Below are positions 1 to 8,211 of a stretch of 64,000 nucleotides of DNA, one piece after another; positions within the stretch are counted from its first letter, which is position 1, and every line of letters starts with the position of its first letter. A program made the translations under genes and the position numbers. The stretch is taken from the NCBI RefSeq assembly GCF_001598415.1, contig NZ_BCYX01000002.1:310001-374000 (forward strand), given 5' to 3'. Origin of the DNA: Sphingomonas mali NBRC 15500 (GTDB taxonomy: Bacteria; Pseudomonadota; Alphaproteobacteria; Sphingomonadales; Sphingomonadaceae). A model generated the notes under the pieces. The model was not told the DNA's origin and searched no databases. It was given only the letters and a program-made list of their open reading frames with translations.

Positions 1-44
1 CCGCCATTCCGCGCCGCCAATAAACATGCAAGAGCTTCCGAAAT

Positions 45-73
45 CCGCGCTAGTTTAAACAGGCACGAAAAGC
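45..73. repeat. Palindromic repeat, copy 1
   Basis: First of three related ~30-bp elements (others at 1197-1226 and 2583-2612). The shared pattern is a central TTTAAA-like core inside GTGCC/GGCAC-type arms followed by GAAAA(A)GC. In this copy the left arm is degraded (CGCGC) but the core GTTTAAAC and the right arm GGCACGAAAAGC are intact. It lies just downstream of the stop of the minus-strand gene at 87-1106. Function unknown. Confidence 0.7.
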
Positions 74-86
74 TCCTAAGAGCAGC

Positions 87-1106
87 TCACGGCCATTCTC
101 TCTCAATCTGAACTAAGTATGCAAACGGACCGTCAGCCGTCCGACTTTTAAGGCCAGGCGCCCCGGCGACACTAAGGCAAGCGCCGCCGGTAGCTGCCCC
201 TGCCAGGACGGCCCCAGATAAGGGCAACCCTGCAAGTAACGACGCCGTAGCAGTTCCGGCGAACGAAAGCGCACTACCCAACCAGTTCGAAGATACAGAA
301 AGATTAGCAAGTACCTTTCTGGTGTTCGATTGCCTTGCAGCCTCAAGATAATGAGCCAAAGACGCATCAAATCGTTCTATCGCCAAGCGCGTATCCTGAG
401 AGTCCCAACCATGTCGGCGGAGGTCTTGTGCTACCTCGTCAATATGCTGCCTGAGAGCGACAAGCTTGTCGTGGTGGCGGTGGCGAAAAGCCAGCACATC
501 CTCGAAGGGTACGTCGTTAGCCGGCAGCAACAAAGCCTTTTGAATTGTCAGCCTGAACCCCAATTCGGATGACGCTTCCTCGTCAGGCACGGGGCTATCG
601 CGGTCTGCGTGCCATATTGACCACATTCCGGGCTCACGAACCTCATGCTCTTTGAACGCCGCATACGGCAACTCGCTCATCCGTTCTGCGACGATTTGGC
701 CCTGGATGGCAAAGTGAGACCGCACTAAGTTTCCGCCAAGCGCAGACACCAGAAGATCATCGTCCGGAGAGCGCCAGAGATTAGATTGAGGCCAATCCAC
801 AACGTCCGCGAACAGCAGAGCAGCCCGCATAACGGAGCTATCGTCCGCCACAGTATCTAACGCAGCAAGATAGTCGGCTCCCCCCTCCCACCGCTGACCG
901 TACTGCACGACTGCGCCCCGCTGCCCTCTTGTGAGCGTAGTGCCAATGTCCACAAGTGACGTGCCTTCGCCCGGCCCGATAGACAACGAGCCGCCTCTGA
1001 CGAGGTACCTTCCATTAGGCGCAGTTCCAAAAGAGCCCTGCGCTGGCGGAGCGGGAACCGTCCATTGCCCGGTTCGCAAGTCAAACATGGCCCCTTTTGG
1101 TAACAT
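87..1106 (-). CDS. Hypothetical protein, 339 aa, weakly DUF6236-like
   Basis: I do not recognise this protein with confidence. It has no signal peptide; a stretch near residues 93-112 (RAALLFADVVDWP) faintly recalls the DUF6236 family. A charged helical part (about 210-260) is followed by a Gly/Ala/Leu-rich segment (about 275-315) that could be one or two membrane-spanning helices. An alternative start is Met7. Base composition looks lower in GC than the neighbouring genes, and the gene is bracketed by copies of the palindromic repeat at 45-73 and 1197-1226, so recent acquisition is plausible (inference). Confidence 0.6.
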   Translation of the reverse strand: MLPKGAMFDLRTGQWTVPAPPAQGSFGTAPNGRYLVRGGSLSIGPGEGTSLVDIGTTLTRGQRGAVVQYGQRWEGGADYLAALDTVADDSSVMRAALLFADVVDWPQSNLWRSPDDDLLVSALGGNLVRSHFAIQGQIVAERMSELPYAAFKEHEVREPGMWSIWHADRDSPVPDEEASSELGFRLTIQKALLLPANDVPFEDVLAFRHRHHDKLVALRQHIDEVAQDLRRHGWDSQDTRLAIERFDASLAHYLEAARQSNTRKVLANLSVSSNWLGSALSFAGTATASLLAGLPLSGAVLAGAATGGACLSVAGAPGLKSRTADGPFAYLVQIEREWP

Positions 1107-1196
1107 CGTTAGATCCTGTCGGAGGCTAGCTGCCTAGTTTGTTGGGACACAAGTTCTTGACGCTCCCAAATCGAGATCCGTACCAGTCCAAGAGAT

Positions 1197-1226
1197 CCGT
1201 GCCAGTTTAAACGCGCACGAAAAAGC
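1197..1226. repeat. Palindromic repeat, copy 2
   Basis: Second copy of the repeat family: GTGCC arm, GTTTAAAC core, GCGCAC arm, then GAAAAAGC. Immediately to its left the 14-mer AGATCCGTACCAGT (1174-1187) is nearly repeated as AGATCCGTGCCAGT (1193-1206), so the left arm itself is partly tandem-duplicated. It lies between the divergent genes at 87-1106 and 1326-2201. Confidence 0.75.
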
Positions 1227-1325
1227 TTTTGGACAAACCGGCAATCGCGACGACGACCCTACCCGACCGGGCAGTAGCAAAACATCGCGGCGGCACCCTA
1301 TCTCCGATGCTCAGGAGATTTTCCC

Positions 1326-2201
1326 ATGACAACCGCATCGCCCCTCGCCGAGCTTTCCGCATCGCTCGCCGACCTCGCCGCCGCCACCACGCCCTCGATC
1401 GTCGAAGTCCAGTCGCGCCATTCGCTGGCGAGTGGCTTCGTCTGGCGCGACGGGTTGGTCATCACCCCCGATGAGACGCTCGCCGACGAAGGGTCGATCG
1501 AGATCGAGGAGTCCGACGGCACGGTGCGCAGTGCGACCCTGATCGGGCGCGACGCGGCAACCGATATTGCCCTGCTTCGGGTCGAGGGTTTGAAAGCTCC
1601 GGTGGCGGCCCTCACCGACATGGCCGTGCGGCCCGGCGCGCTCGCCTTGATCGTCGCGGCGGCCGATAGCGCGCCGTTGATCGCGTTCGGCGGCATCACC
1701 GCGGCCGGCGCGGCCTGGCAGTCGATGCGCGGCGGCACGATCGATGCCCGGATCGAGTTGGACCTGCGGCTGCGGCGTCGCGCCGAGGGTGGCCTTGCCA
1801 CGGATGGCGCCGGCAGCGCTTTCGGTATGGCCGTGCGCGGCCCGCGTGGCCGGACATTGGTCATCCCGGCGGCGACGATCGATCGTGTCGCCCGGCAATT
1901 GCTCGCGCACGGTCGGGTCCAGATCGCCTATCTCGGCGTCGGTCTCAAGCAGGTCCCGCTCGATGACGGTGGCCATGGCGCCATGGTGATGGCGATCGAG
2001 CGTGAGAGCCCGGCGGCGCGCGCCGGCCTGCATCAGGGAGACATCATCCTGTCCTGGGCCGGCCAGCGCATGCCGCATGTCGGCGCGCTGCTGCGGACGC
2101 TGCGGGCGACACCGATCGGCACCGAAATCGTGCTTGGCGTTCGGCGCGGGGGAGCGCCGCTGGAGGTGGCGGTGACGATCGGGGATCGGCCGGAACATTG
2201 A
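1326..2201 (+). CDS. HtrA/DegP-like protein with PDZ domain, apparently catalytically dead
   Basis: A 291-residue protein with a trypsin-like fold region (about 20-190) followed by a PDZ domain (about 200-288, AYLGVGL through SPAARAGLHQGDIIL). The Asp strand is conserved (TDIALLRV, D80). The usual VVTNAHVV segment reads GLVITPDETLADE, without the catalytic His, and the usual GNSGGP loop reads GGLATDGAGSAFGM (155-168), without the catalytic Ser. No signal peptide is evident, so it may be cytoplasmic. It is preceded by a good ribosome site (CAGGAGA, 1311-1318) and its stop overlaps the next gene region. Probably a scaffold or sensor rather than a protease (inference). Confidence 0.8.
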   Translation: MTTASPLAELSASLADLAAATTPSIVEVQSRHSLASGFVWRDGLVITPDETLADEGSIEIEESDGTVRSATLIGRDAATDIALLRVEGLKAPVAALTDMAVRPGALALIVAAADSAPLIAFGGITAAGAAWQSMRGGTIDARIELDLRLRRRAEGGLATDGAGSAFGMAVRGPRGRTLVIPAATIDRVARQLLAHGRVQIAYLGVGLKQVPLDDGGHGAMVMAIERESPAARAGLHQGDIILSWAGQRMPHVGALLRTLRATPIGTEIVLGVRRGGAPLEVAVTIGDRPEH

Positions 2202-2203
2202 GC

Positions 2204-2566
2204 ATGCGCGATCCCGCGGCGGGCCTGCGTCTCGCGATCCGCGTCGACGACCCGACGCTCGCCGCCCGGCTCGCCGACATCCTGGGCCGGATCCCGGAAT
2301 TGCGGATCGCGAGCGCCGACGAAGCGTCGGATCTGGTCCTCAGCGCGTCCGACGCGAGCGAGCACGGGTTCGACCTGACGCCGCGCGAGCGCGACGTGAT
2401 CGCGTTGCTTGCCGAAGGCCTGTCCAACAAGGCGATCGGCCAGCGGCTCGGCATTTCACCCGACACCGCCAAATTCCATGTCGGCCGGCTGATCGACAAG
2501 CTCGACGCGACCGGGCGCACGGATGCCGTGGCGCATGCGGCGCGGCGGGGGATTATCCATCTGTAG
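2204..2566 (+). CDS. Small LuxR-type helix-turn-helix protein
   Basis: A 120-residue protein with a GerE/LuxR DNA-binding domain at about 58-118 (LTPRERDVIALLAEGLSNKAIGQRL is the typical first half, followed by a recognition helix in PDTAKFHVGRL). The N-terminal 50 residues are too short for a full receiver domain and lack an obvious phospho-acceptor arrangement. It starts two bases after the stop of the HtrA-like gene; a TTG at 2198 overlapping that stop is an alternative start. The two are probably cotranscribed, suggesting that the PDZ protein and this regulator work together (inference). Confidence 0.8.
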   Translation: MRDPAAGLRLAIRVDDPTLAARLADILGRIPELRIASADEASDLVLSASDASEHGFDLTPRERDVIALLAEGLSNKAIGQRLGISPDTAKFHVGRLIDKLDATGRTDAVAHAARRGIIHL

Positions 2567-2582
2567 AATGACGGCGCGGGAC

Positions 2583-2612
2583 CCGTGCCAGGTTAAATAG
2601 GCACGAAAAAGC
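2583..2612. repeat. Palindromic repeat, copy 3
   Basis: Third copy of the family, with the cleanest dyad: GTGCC and GGCAC arms around AGGTTAAATA, followed by GAAAAAGC. It sits between the LuxR-type gene and the convergent Crp-type gene, 1.4 kb from copy 2. Confidence 0.75.
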
Positions 2613-2664
2613 GAAACGGTTGAGCGCGACGGACCGGCATCGTTACTTGCGCGGGCTGGCATCG

Positions 2665-3408
2665 TCATTCGACGAGATGCAGGTAGCGCCCGTCGAAACC
2701 GCCCACCGCTTTCAGCGCCTCCAGGTCGGGTATCGCCACCAGCCCGCCAGCGAGCCGCTCGATACATCCCTCGGCGCGCAACGTTTTCAGCGTCCGGTTG
2801 ACATGCACCGGCGTCAGGCCGGTGGCGTCGGCGATATGGTCCTGTGTCAGCGGCAGAGGCACGCGCGTGAGATCATAGCCCTGTGCGTTCAAGCGTACGG
2901 CGATTTCCGAAAACAGGTGGGCGATGCGTGCGCGGGCATCTCGACGGCCGATATTTAGCGTCCATTCGCGAAAGATCGACGAATCCACCAACAGCGACCG
3001 GATCACCGCCTCGGCGATCGCCGGTCGGCGCGCCATCAGGTTGCGAAGGTCCGACTGATAGATGCGCGCGACAACGGTTTCGCGGATGGTCTGCAGACTA
3101 TCATCGGCGACCGGCAGATAGAGGCGGTCGAAGTCGATCGGGTCGCCCGGTATGTATATCGCCATGATCTGGCGGTCACCGCTTTCGGTCAGGCGAAAGC
3201 GGTGCATGTAGCCCGATACCAGGACCATGCAGCTCGTCGTAGGGTCTCCTTCACGAACGGGCTGCGAATTCGGCGACTGTTTCGACAGTTTGAAGGGCAA
3301 GGCCTTGAACAACTCGGCGTCGCCTTCGGACAGCGAAGAATGCAACCGAAGGCGCCGGACGCACGTTTCGAGCGGAGATGTATCGCAAGCTCGTTTGGTC
3401 ATCGTCAT
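2665..3408 (-). CDS. Crp/Fnr family transcriptional regulator
   Basis: A 247-residue regulator with a cyclic-nucleotide-binding fold (about 28-145; PVREGDPTTSCMVLVSGYMHRF) and a C-terminal Crp-type winged helix (about 165-235; PLTQDHIADATGLTPVHVNRTLKTL). The N-terminal cysteine cluster of oxygen-sensing Fnr is absent: only two cysteines (C8, C16) occur near the N terminus. It resembles the many sphingomonad Crp paralogues of unknown ligand. It is transcribed divergently from the DUF6894 gene; a 16-bp tandem repeat in the shared region (3472-3503) could be an operator (inference). Confidence 0.9.
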   Translation of the reverse strand: MTMTKRACDTSPLETCVRRLRLHSSLSEGDAELFKALPFKLSKQSPNSQPVREGDPTTSCMVLVSGYMHRFRLTESGDRQIMAIYIPGDPIDFDRLYLPVADDSLQTIRETVVARIYQSDLRNLMARRPAIAEAVIRSLLVDSSIFREWTLNIGRRDARARIAHLFSEIAVRLNAQGYDLTRVPLPLTQDHIADATGLTPVHVNRTLKTLRAEGCIERLAGGLVAIPDLEALKAVGGFDGRYLHLVE

Positions 3409-3471
3409 CCGTTCGACCTAATGACGCAAGTTGCCGGGGCCACGCTTTGAGTTAGACAGTTTTCGGCTATC

Positions 3472-3503
3472 ATAGATCAACATGCACATAGATCAGCATG
3501 CGC
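3472..3503. promoter_or_regulatory. Tandem 16-bp direct repeat between divergent genes
   Basis: Two adjacent copies of ATAGATCARCATGCRC, identical at 14 of 16 positions, lie between the Crp/Fnr-type regulator and the DUF6894 gene. The position suits a regulator-binding site, perhaps autoregulation. This is inference; the repeats do not form a full Crp or Fnr dyad. Confidence 0.35.
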
Positions 3504-3538
3504 CGAAAATGCCGGGGCGCCATTCGGAAAGGTACGTG

Positions 3539-3781
3539 GTGAGATACTATTTCCACCTACGCGACGGCGGCGAACGCCTCCTCGATCCACAGGGCACCGA
3601 CATCGACGATCCGGCGCAGCTCGAACGCATGGCACTGAAGGAGGCGCGTGCCGTGATCTCGCAGGAAGCGCTGGAGGGCGAGATCAACCTGGGGCAACGG
3701 ATCGAGATCGAAGACGAAGCGGGCAACCTCGCCCATTCGCTGAGCTTCGCGGATGCCGTTCGAATAATAGTGACGGAATAA
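3539..3781 (+). CDS. DUF6894 family small protein
   Basis: Begins VRYYFHLRDGGERLLDPQGTDI, the typical opening of the DUF6894 family, whose members are short cytoplasmic proteins of unknown function common in rhizobia and sphingomonads. I chose the GTG at 3539 because GGAAAGG at 3526-3532 gives suitable ribosome-site spacing and the family normally starts there. An in-frame ATG at 3482 would add a 19-residue extension that overlaps the tandem repeat. About 80 residues. Confidence 0.75.
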   Translation: MRYYFHLRDGGERLLDPQGTDIDDPAQLERMALKEARAVISQEALEGEINLGQRIEIEDEAGNLAHSLSFADAVRIIVTE

Positions 3782-4064
3782 GCCCGATAGGTCCCGACAG
3801 TTGCGATAACGGTCGCGATCGATCGAGGGCAGCCGATCCAGCGAGATGCCGCGGCCAGGCGGGGGGAATGCCCGGCCGCGACGGATGAGCGATGGTCCGG
3901 AAACGGTGCTGCCGCATTAGCTTGGGTTAGCATTCGCATGGCCACCATAGGTTGACACGGGGCGAACCGAACGAGCGGAGGGGGGACACCGTCAGACCCT
4001 GAGGTGACGAACGATGACGATCGCCACCCACGCGACTGTCGCAAACACCTTTTTGCCGGGCGAC

Positions 4065-4961
4065 TTATTTGCGGGTCACCACGATGACGGCGCCCTCGCA
4101 GCCGTAAACGCTGCGCAAATCCTTGATTGCCCCAACAGCGTGGATCGTGCTCCCGTCGTTGCGCAGGAATTCGGTTTCGAAGCGTTGCGCGCTGCCATGA
4201 GACAGCACGTCCTCAATTATTTCCCTGAACGTAACTCGGCGGCTGATCGGGACGAGGTCGGCGACGGCAATGTTGTTGAGCCGTTCGCGCGGCAGTTGGA
4301 GCAATTCGCTCATCGCCGGATCGACCTCTGCGATGCGGCCGCGGACGTTGATCCAGATATGGCCAATCCCGCCATGCGCCAGCATCGCTTCGATCAGCGT
4401 TTTCTTGGTGTCGGCCAGGCGAAACGCCTTGACCTCCTCGGTGACGTCACGCGCCAGGAGCACGATGCCCTGATTAACGCGAACAATCTCGACCCGATGC
4501 CATGTGTCCGTGCCGAACAGGCCGGGCAATTCGAACGAGCATGGCTCACCAGTCCGCGCGGTACGGTTGTAATAGCTCTGAAACATCGTTTCCTGCAGCG
4601 CGGGCAATGCCTCGAGCAAGTCGCATCCGGGTAGCGACCTGTCGGCCCTTCGCGCCATTGCGTGAGCAGTGCGGTTAGCCATCACGATCATTCCCGAGTC
4701 GTCGACGACGACCAGCATCAACGGCAGCCAGTCGGCGAGATCCTGATCGGAGACGGCCGCATCCGGTTCCTCGCTTTTTGTCGTGGCGATGAACGCGTTG
4801 TAATCGGCGATAGGAAGAAGCGCGTGCGTTTCGCGGCCGTGATGGGTGACGAATACTGCCCTGCCCGTCTGGCTCAAATGACCAAATTGGCGCGGAAATT
4901 CGGACGCTCTGATGAAAATCCCCTGCACCGTGCCTTCCCCTTCGGTCACGTGAGCGCGCAA
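4065..4961 (-). CDS. Phd-like N-terminal module fused to two PAS domains
   Basis: A 298-residue protein. Residues ~14-58 (IFIRASEFPRQFGHL followed by GRAVFVTHHGRETHALLPI) resemble the Phd/YefM antitoxin DNA-binding fold. Residues ~75-175 form a first PAS domain (LMLVVVDDSGMIVMANRTA) and ~183-296 a second (HIWINVRGRIAEVDPAMSELL). No kinase, GGDEF or EAL output is present, so the Phd-like part may be the output. No toxin gene is adjacent. Family assignment of the PAS part is secure; the Phd reading is by motif only. Confidence 0.8.
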   Translation of the reverse strand: MRAHVTEGEGTVQGIFIRASEFPRQFGHLSQTGRAVFVTHHGRETHALLPIADYNAFIATTKSEEPDAAVSDQDLADWLPLMLVVVDDSGMIVMANRTAHAMARRADRSLPGCDLLEALPALQETMFQSYYNRTARTGEPCSFELPGLFGTDTWHRVEIVRVNQGIVLLARDVTEEVKAFRLADTKKTLIEAMLAHGGIGHIWINVRGRIAEVDPAMSELLQLPRERLNNIAVADLVPISRRVTFREIIEDVLSHGSAQRFETEFLRNDGSTIHAVGAIKDLRSVYGCEGAVIVVTRK

Positions 4962-5279
4962 ACCAGACAGCTTTCACCCAGGCTTGAACCCTTGTGGGCA
5001 AGGCTTGAGCTATCAAGGCGCTCTTGCGCCCATCGTTCCGATGTCGAAATAACATGTGTTTGGAATCACATGACGCAGCGCAAATCTGCGCCGGGCCGCC
5101 CGCCGGAGGCTGTCAGTGGAAGCGATTTGCCGGCCGCGGATCCTTGTGCGCGCGCACGACATCGGCTGTCGGCATCTTCACCGACGCCCGCAATTGATGG
5201 TGGGCGACCGCGCAGCAATCAGGGCACATTGCCTGACGGCGCTGGAACGTACGGAAAATACCGCGATTCCAGAAAGGGT
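4962..5279. other. Intergenic stretch with no recognised gene
   Basis: About 320 bases between the PAS gene start and the 3' end of tRNA-Ala. It must hold the promoter of the PAS gene. I see no convincing coding region, strong hairpin or repeat in it. Confidence 0.5.
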
Positions 5280-5355
5280 TGGTGGAGCCGAGGGGGATCG
5301 AACCCCTGACCTCTGCAATGCCATTGCAGCGCTCTCCCAGCTGAGCTACGGCCCC
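5280..5355 (-). tRNA. tRNA-Ala (GGC)
   Basis: On the minus strand the sequence begins GGGGCCGTAGCTCAGCTGGG and folds as a 76-base cloverleaf. The anticodon stem CTGCA/TGCAG encloses the loop ATGGCAT, giving anticodon GGC (alanine). The T loop GGTTCGATCC is standard and the CCA end is encoded (5280-5282). Confidence 0.95.
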
Positions 5356-5445
5356 ACACTTTCCGGGAAGGAAGGCGCCCCTAACCGGACTGCGCCCCTT
5401 TGACAAGCGGGTGGTTAGCCCGCTTGCCTTAAAAAATTGCGTCGA

Positions 5446-5766
5446 TCAGTTTTCGTCTTCGTTGCCGCCGGTCTCGACACCGAGATCGTCGTCGCCGCCC
5501 AGATCGACTTCATCGTCGGCCGAAGGCTCGCCTTCGTCCTCGATGCCGATCTCCAGATCGTCACCCTCGAGGTCCGAATCGTCCTTTTCGGGCTTCTCGG
5601 CCTTGACCACCTCGAACGGCAGCGGCTGCTTCGATTTCAGGATCGGCTCGGGCGCCCAGGCGGTGTTGCAATTGATGCAGGTCACCGGGTCGTCCTTGCC
5701 TAGATCGTAAAAGCGCGTTGCGCATTTCGGACACGTACGCTTCGTGCCCCATTCCGGCTTGACCAT
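5446..5766 (-). CDS. TIGR02300 family (FYDLN acid domain) protein
   Basis: A 106-residue protein with two CxxC knuckles (C12, C15, C30, C33) enclosing the diagnostic FYDLG/FYDLN motif at 19-23, then a very acidic tail rich in Asp and Glu. The family is characteristic of alphaproteobacteria and its function is unknown; a zinc-ribbon fold is likely. It lies divergently beside aroA, a conserved arrangement in this group. Confidence 0.92.
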   Translation of the reverse strand: MVKPEWGTKRTCPKCATRFYDLGKDDPVTCINCNTAWAPEPILKSKQPLPFEVVKAEKPEKDDSDLEGDDLEIGIEDEGEPSADDEVDLGGDDDLGVETGGNEDEN

Positions 5767-5866
5767 GCCGATTTGTACCTTTCGATTTATGTAAATTTCG
5801 GGGATCGACCCCTAAAGTGGCGCGCGCCTTGCCATAGCGCAAGGTGGCTGTCAAAGCCCGCGACCG

Positions 5867-7198
5867 ATGTCGCATGCTGCTCCCAAACCCCTCCGGATCG
5901 AATCCTCTGTTGGCCTGACCGGCCGCGTCACCGTACCCGGCGACAAGTCGATCAGCCATCGTTCGCTGATGCTGTCGAGCCTGGCGGTCGGCGAAAGCCG
6001 GATCGAAGGGCTGCTGGAAGGCGAAGACGTGCTGGCGACGGCCGCGGCGATGCAGGCGATGGGCGCGACCATAGAACGTGGCGACGACGGCATCTGGCGC
6101 GTCTGGGGTGTCGGAGTCGGCGGATTGCTGCAGCCGGCGGGCGCGCTCGACATGGGCAATTCGGGGACGTCGACGCGGCTGCTCGCCGGGTTGGTCGCGA
6201 GCCACGCGATCACGGCGACCTTTATCGGCGACGCCTCGCTCAGCAAAAGGCCGATGGGCCGCGTGATCGATCCGCTGTCGCTGATGGGGGCGGAATTCAC
6301 GTCCAGCCCCGGGGGCCGCCTGCCGATGATGGTGCGCGGCATCTGCCCGGCGGTGCCGATCGAATACACGCTCCCGGTCGCCTCTGCCCAGGTCAAGTCG
6401 GCGGTGATCCTGGCCGGGCTCAACACGCCGGGCATCACCCGCGTGATCGAGCCGGTGCCGACGCGCGATCATAGCGAGCGGATGCTGGCCGGGTTCGGCG
6501 CCAATCTGACGGTCGAGGCGACCAATCGCGGGCGCGTCATCTCGATCCATGGCGAGGCCGAATTGAAGCCGCAGCAGATCGTCGTGCCGGGCGATCCCAG
6601 CTCGGCGGCATTCTGGGCGGTGGCGGCATCGATCGTGCCGGGCAGCGAAGTGACGATCGCCAATGTCGGGCTCAATCCGACGCGCGCGGGCATCTTCACC
6701 GCGCTCCGCATGATGGGCGCCGACATCACCGAGGTCGATCCGCGGACCGTCGGCGGTGAACCCGTTGCCGATCTGATCGTGCGCCACGCGGCGCTGACCG
6801 CGATCGAAGTGCCGCCCGACCTCGCGCCGAGCATGATCGACGAATATCCGGTGCTGTTCGTCGCCGCGGCGCTGGCCGCCGGCCGCACCGTCGCGCGCGG
6901 CGCGCACGAATTGCGCGTCAAGGAATCGGACCGGATCGTGGCGATGGCGGCGGCGCTCCAGGCCTGCGGCGTGACCGTCGAGGAATTCGACGACGGGCTG
7001 GCAATCACCGGCAGCGGTGGCGAGCTGATCCCGGGCGGCGCGACGATCGCCTCGTTGCTCGATCATCGCATCGCGATGGCGATGACGGTGGCGGGGCTGG
7101 TCGCGCGCCAGCCGATCACGATCGACGACGTCGCCCCGGTCGCGACGAGCTATCCGGTGTTCTTCGAGACGCTGGAGCAATTGGCGGGCCGCGCATGA
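5867..7198 (+). CDS. aroA: 3-phosphoshikimate 1-carboxyvinyltransferase (EPSP synthase)
   Basis: A 443-residue enzyme of the shikimate pathway that joins phosphoenolpyruvate to shikimate 3-phosphate. Substrate-binding motifs are visible: GDKSISHR (25-32), GNSGTSTRLLAG, PGDPSSAAFW, the catalytic-Asp region MIDEYPVLFVAAA, KESDRI and DHRIAMAM. Length fits the class II type of alphaproteobacteria. It heads an apparent operon with the hydrolase at 7195 (4-base ATGA overlap) and cmk. Confidence 0.97.
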   Translation: MSHAAPKPLRIESSVGLTGRVTVPGDKSISHRSLMLSSLAVGESRIEGLLEGEDVLATAAAMQAMGATIERGDDGIWRVWGVGVGGLLQPAGALDMGNSGTSTRLLAGLVASHAITATFIGDASLSKRPMGRVIDPLSLMGAEFTSSPGGRLPMMVRGICPAVPIEYTLPVASAQVKSAVILAGLNTPGITRVIEPVPTRDHSERMLAGFGANLTVEATNRGRVISIHGEAELKPQQIVVPGDPSSAAFWAVAASIVPGSEVTIANVGLNPTRAGIFTALRMMGADITEVDPRTVGGEPVADLIVRHAALTAIEVPPDLAPSMIDEYPVLFVAAALAAGRTVARGAHELRVKESDRIVAMAAALQACGVTVEEFDDGLAITGSGGELIPGGATIASLLDHRIAMAMTVAGLVARQPITIDDVAPVATSYPVFFETLEQLAGRA

Positions 7199-8187
7199 GC
7201 CGCATGGTCGGCCGCCGCGAGCTGCTCGCCGGCGGGCTCGCGCTCGGCGCCACCTTCGCCCTCCCCCGCCCGCTGTTCGCGCGCAAGGCCGACGGCTATC
7301 CGGCCCCCGATCTCGAGAAGATGGTCCCGGTCGAAGGCGGCCGCGTCTATGTCCGCGTCAACGGCAAGCTGAACGGCGCGAAGCCGCCGATCGTCATGCT
7401 GCATGGCGGCCCGGGCGGCGATCACGAACATTTCATGCCCGCGGTCGCTTTGGCCGACGAGCGCGCGGTGATTCTCTACGACCAACTCGACAGCGGACAG
7501 TCGGACCGGCCCAACGACCCGAAGAATTGGCGCGTCGAGCGATTCGTCGACGAGATCGAGCTGGTCAGGAAGGCGCTTGGCGTGGATCGCTGGCATCTGC
7601 TCGGGCACAGCTGGGGCGGCACGCTGGCGCTCGAATATGGCGCGCGGCGGCCGGCGGCGTTGCGCGGCTTGGCGATGGCCAGCCCGCTGGTTTCGACCAA
7701 AAGCTGGATCGCCGATGCCAATGCCTTGCGAGCGACCTTGCCGGCGGCGGTACAGGCGCAGATCGCCAGCTGCGACAAAAGCCCCAGCCGGGGCTGCGAC
7801 GACGGCGTCAATGCCTTTTACCGCGCGTTCAACGGTCGCGAGCCGGCCAAGCCCGCCGCGATCGCCTATGCCGGCGCGCATCCCAACGGTTTCAATCCCA
7901 AGCTCTACAATGCGATGTGGGGGCCGAGCGAATTCGCCTGCACCGGCAGCCTCAAGGATTATGACGGCGAGCCGCTGCTCGCCAAGCTCGACGGCCGGCG
8001 CACGATCTTCCTGGGCGGCCAATATGACGAAGCGCGCCCGACCACGCTTGCCGGATTCGCCGCGCGCGTGCCCGGCGCCGAATATGCCACGATCCCGGGC
8101 TCGGCGCATGGCATCTTCGCCGACCGGATGCTGGAAACGGTCGCATTGATCCGCGGCTGGCTGGCGCGACAGGACGGACGCGCCTAG
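7195..8187 (+). CDS. Exported alpha/beta hydrolase, proline iminopeptidase-like (S33)
   Basis: A 330-residue protein with a Tat-like signal (VGRRELLAGG, residues 5-14) and an S33-type hydrolase domain. The oxyanion motif HGGPGG is at 70-75, the nucleophile elbow GHSWGG at 137-142 (Ser139), with Asp278 (GGQYDEARP) and His305 (GSAHGIF) completing a plausible triad. Family members cleave N-terminal proline or act on amides and esters; the actual substrate is unknown. It overlaps the aroA stop by 4 bases and precedes cmk by 24, so it is inserted in the usual aroA-cmk pair. Confidence 0.9.
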   Translation: MSRMVGRRELLAGGLALGATFALPRPLFARKADGYPAPDLEKMVPVEGGRVYVRVNGKLNGAKPPIVMLHGGPGGDHEHFMPAVALADERAVILYDQLDSGQSDRPNDPKNWRVERFVDEIELVRKALGVDRWHLLGHSWGGTLALEYGARRPAALRGLAMASPLVSTKSWIADANALRATLPAAVQAQIASCDKSPSRGCDDGVNAFYRAFNGREPAKPAAIAYAGAHPNGFNPKLYNAMWGPSEFACTGSLKDYDGEPLLAKLDGRRTIFLGGQYDEARPTTLAGFAARVPGAEYATIPGSAHGIFADRMLETVALIRGWLARQDGRA

Positions 8188-8211
8188 GACGCGCCTCATG
8201 GAGTTTAGCGT

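Noticed and set aside
4014..4634. Plus-strand open frame over the PAS gene
   Set aside because: Shadow of the PAS/Phd-like gene; no family pattern and no ribosome site.
5561..7180. Long open frame opposite aroA (539 residues)
   Set aside because: Very Arg-, His- and Asp-rich translation typical of the antisense of a high-GC gene; aroA on the other strand is certain.
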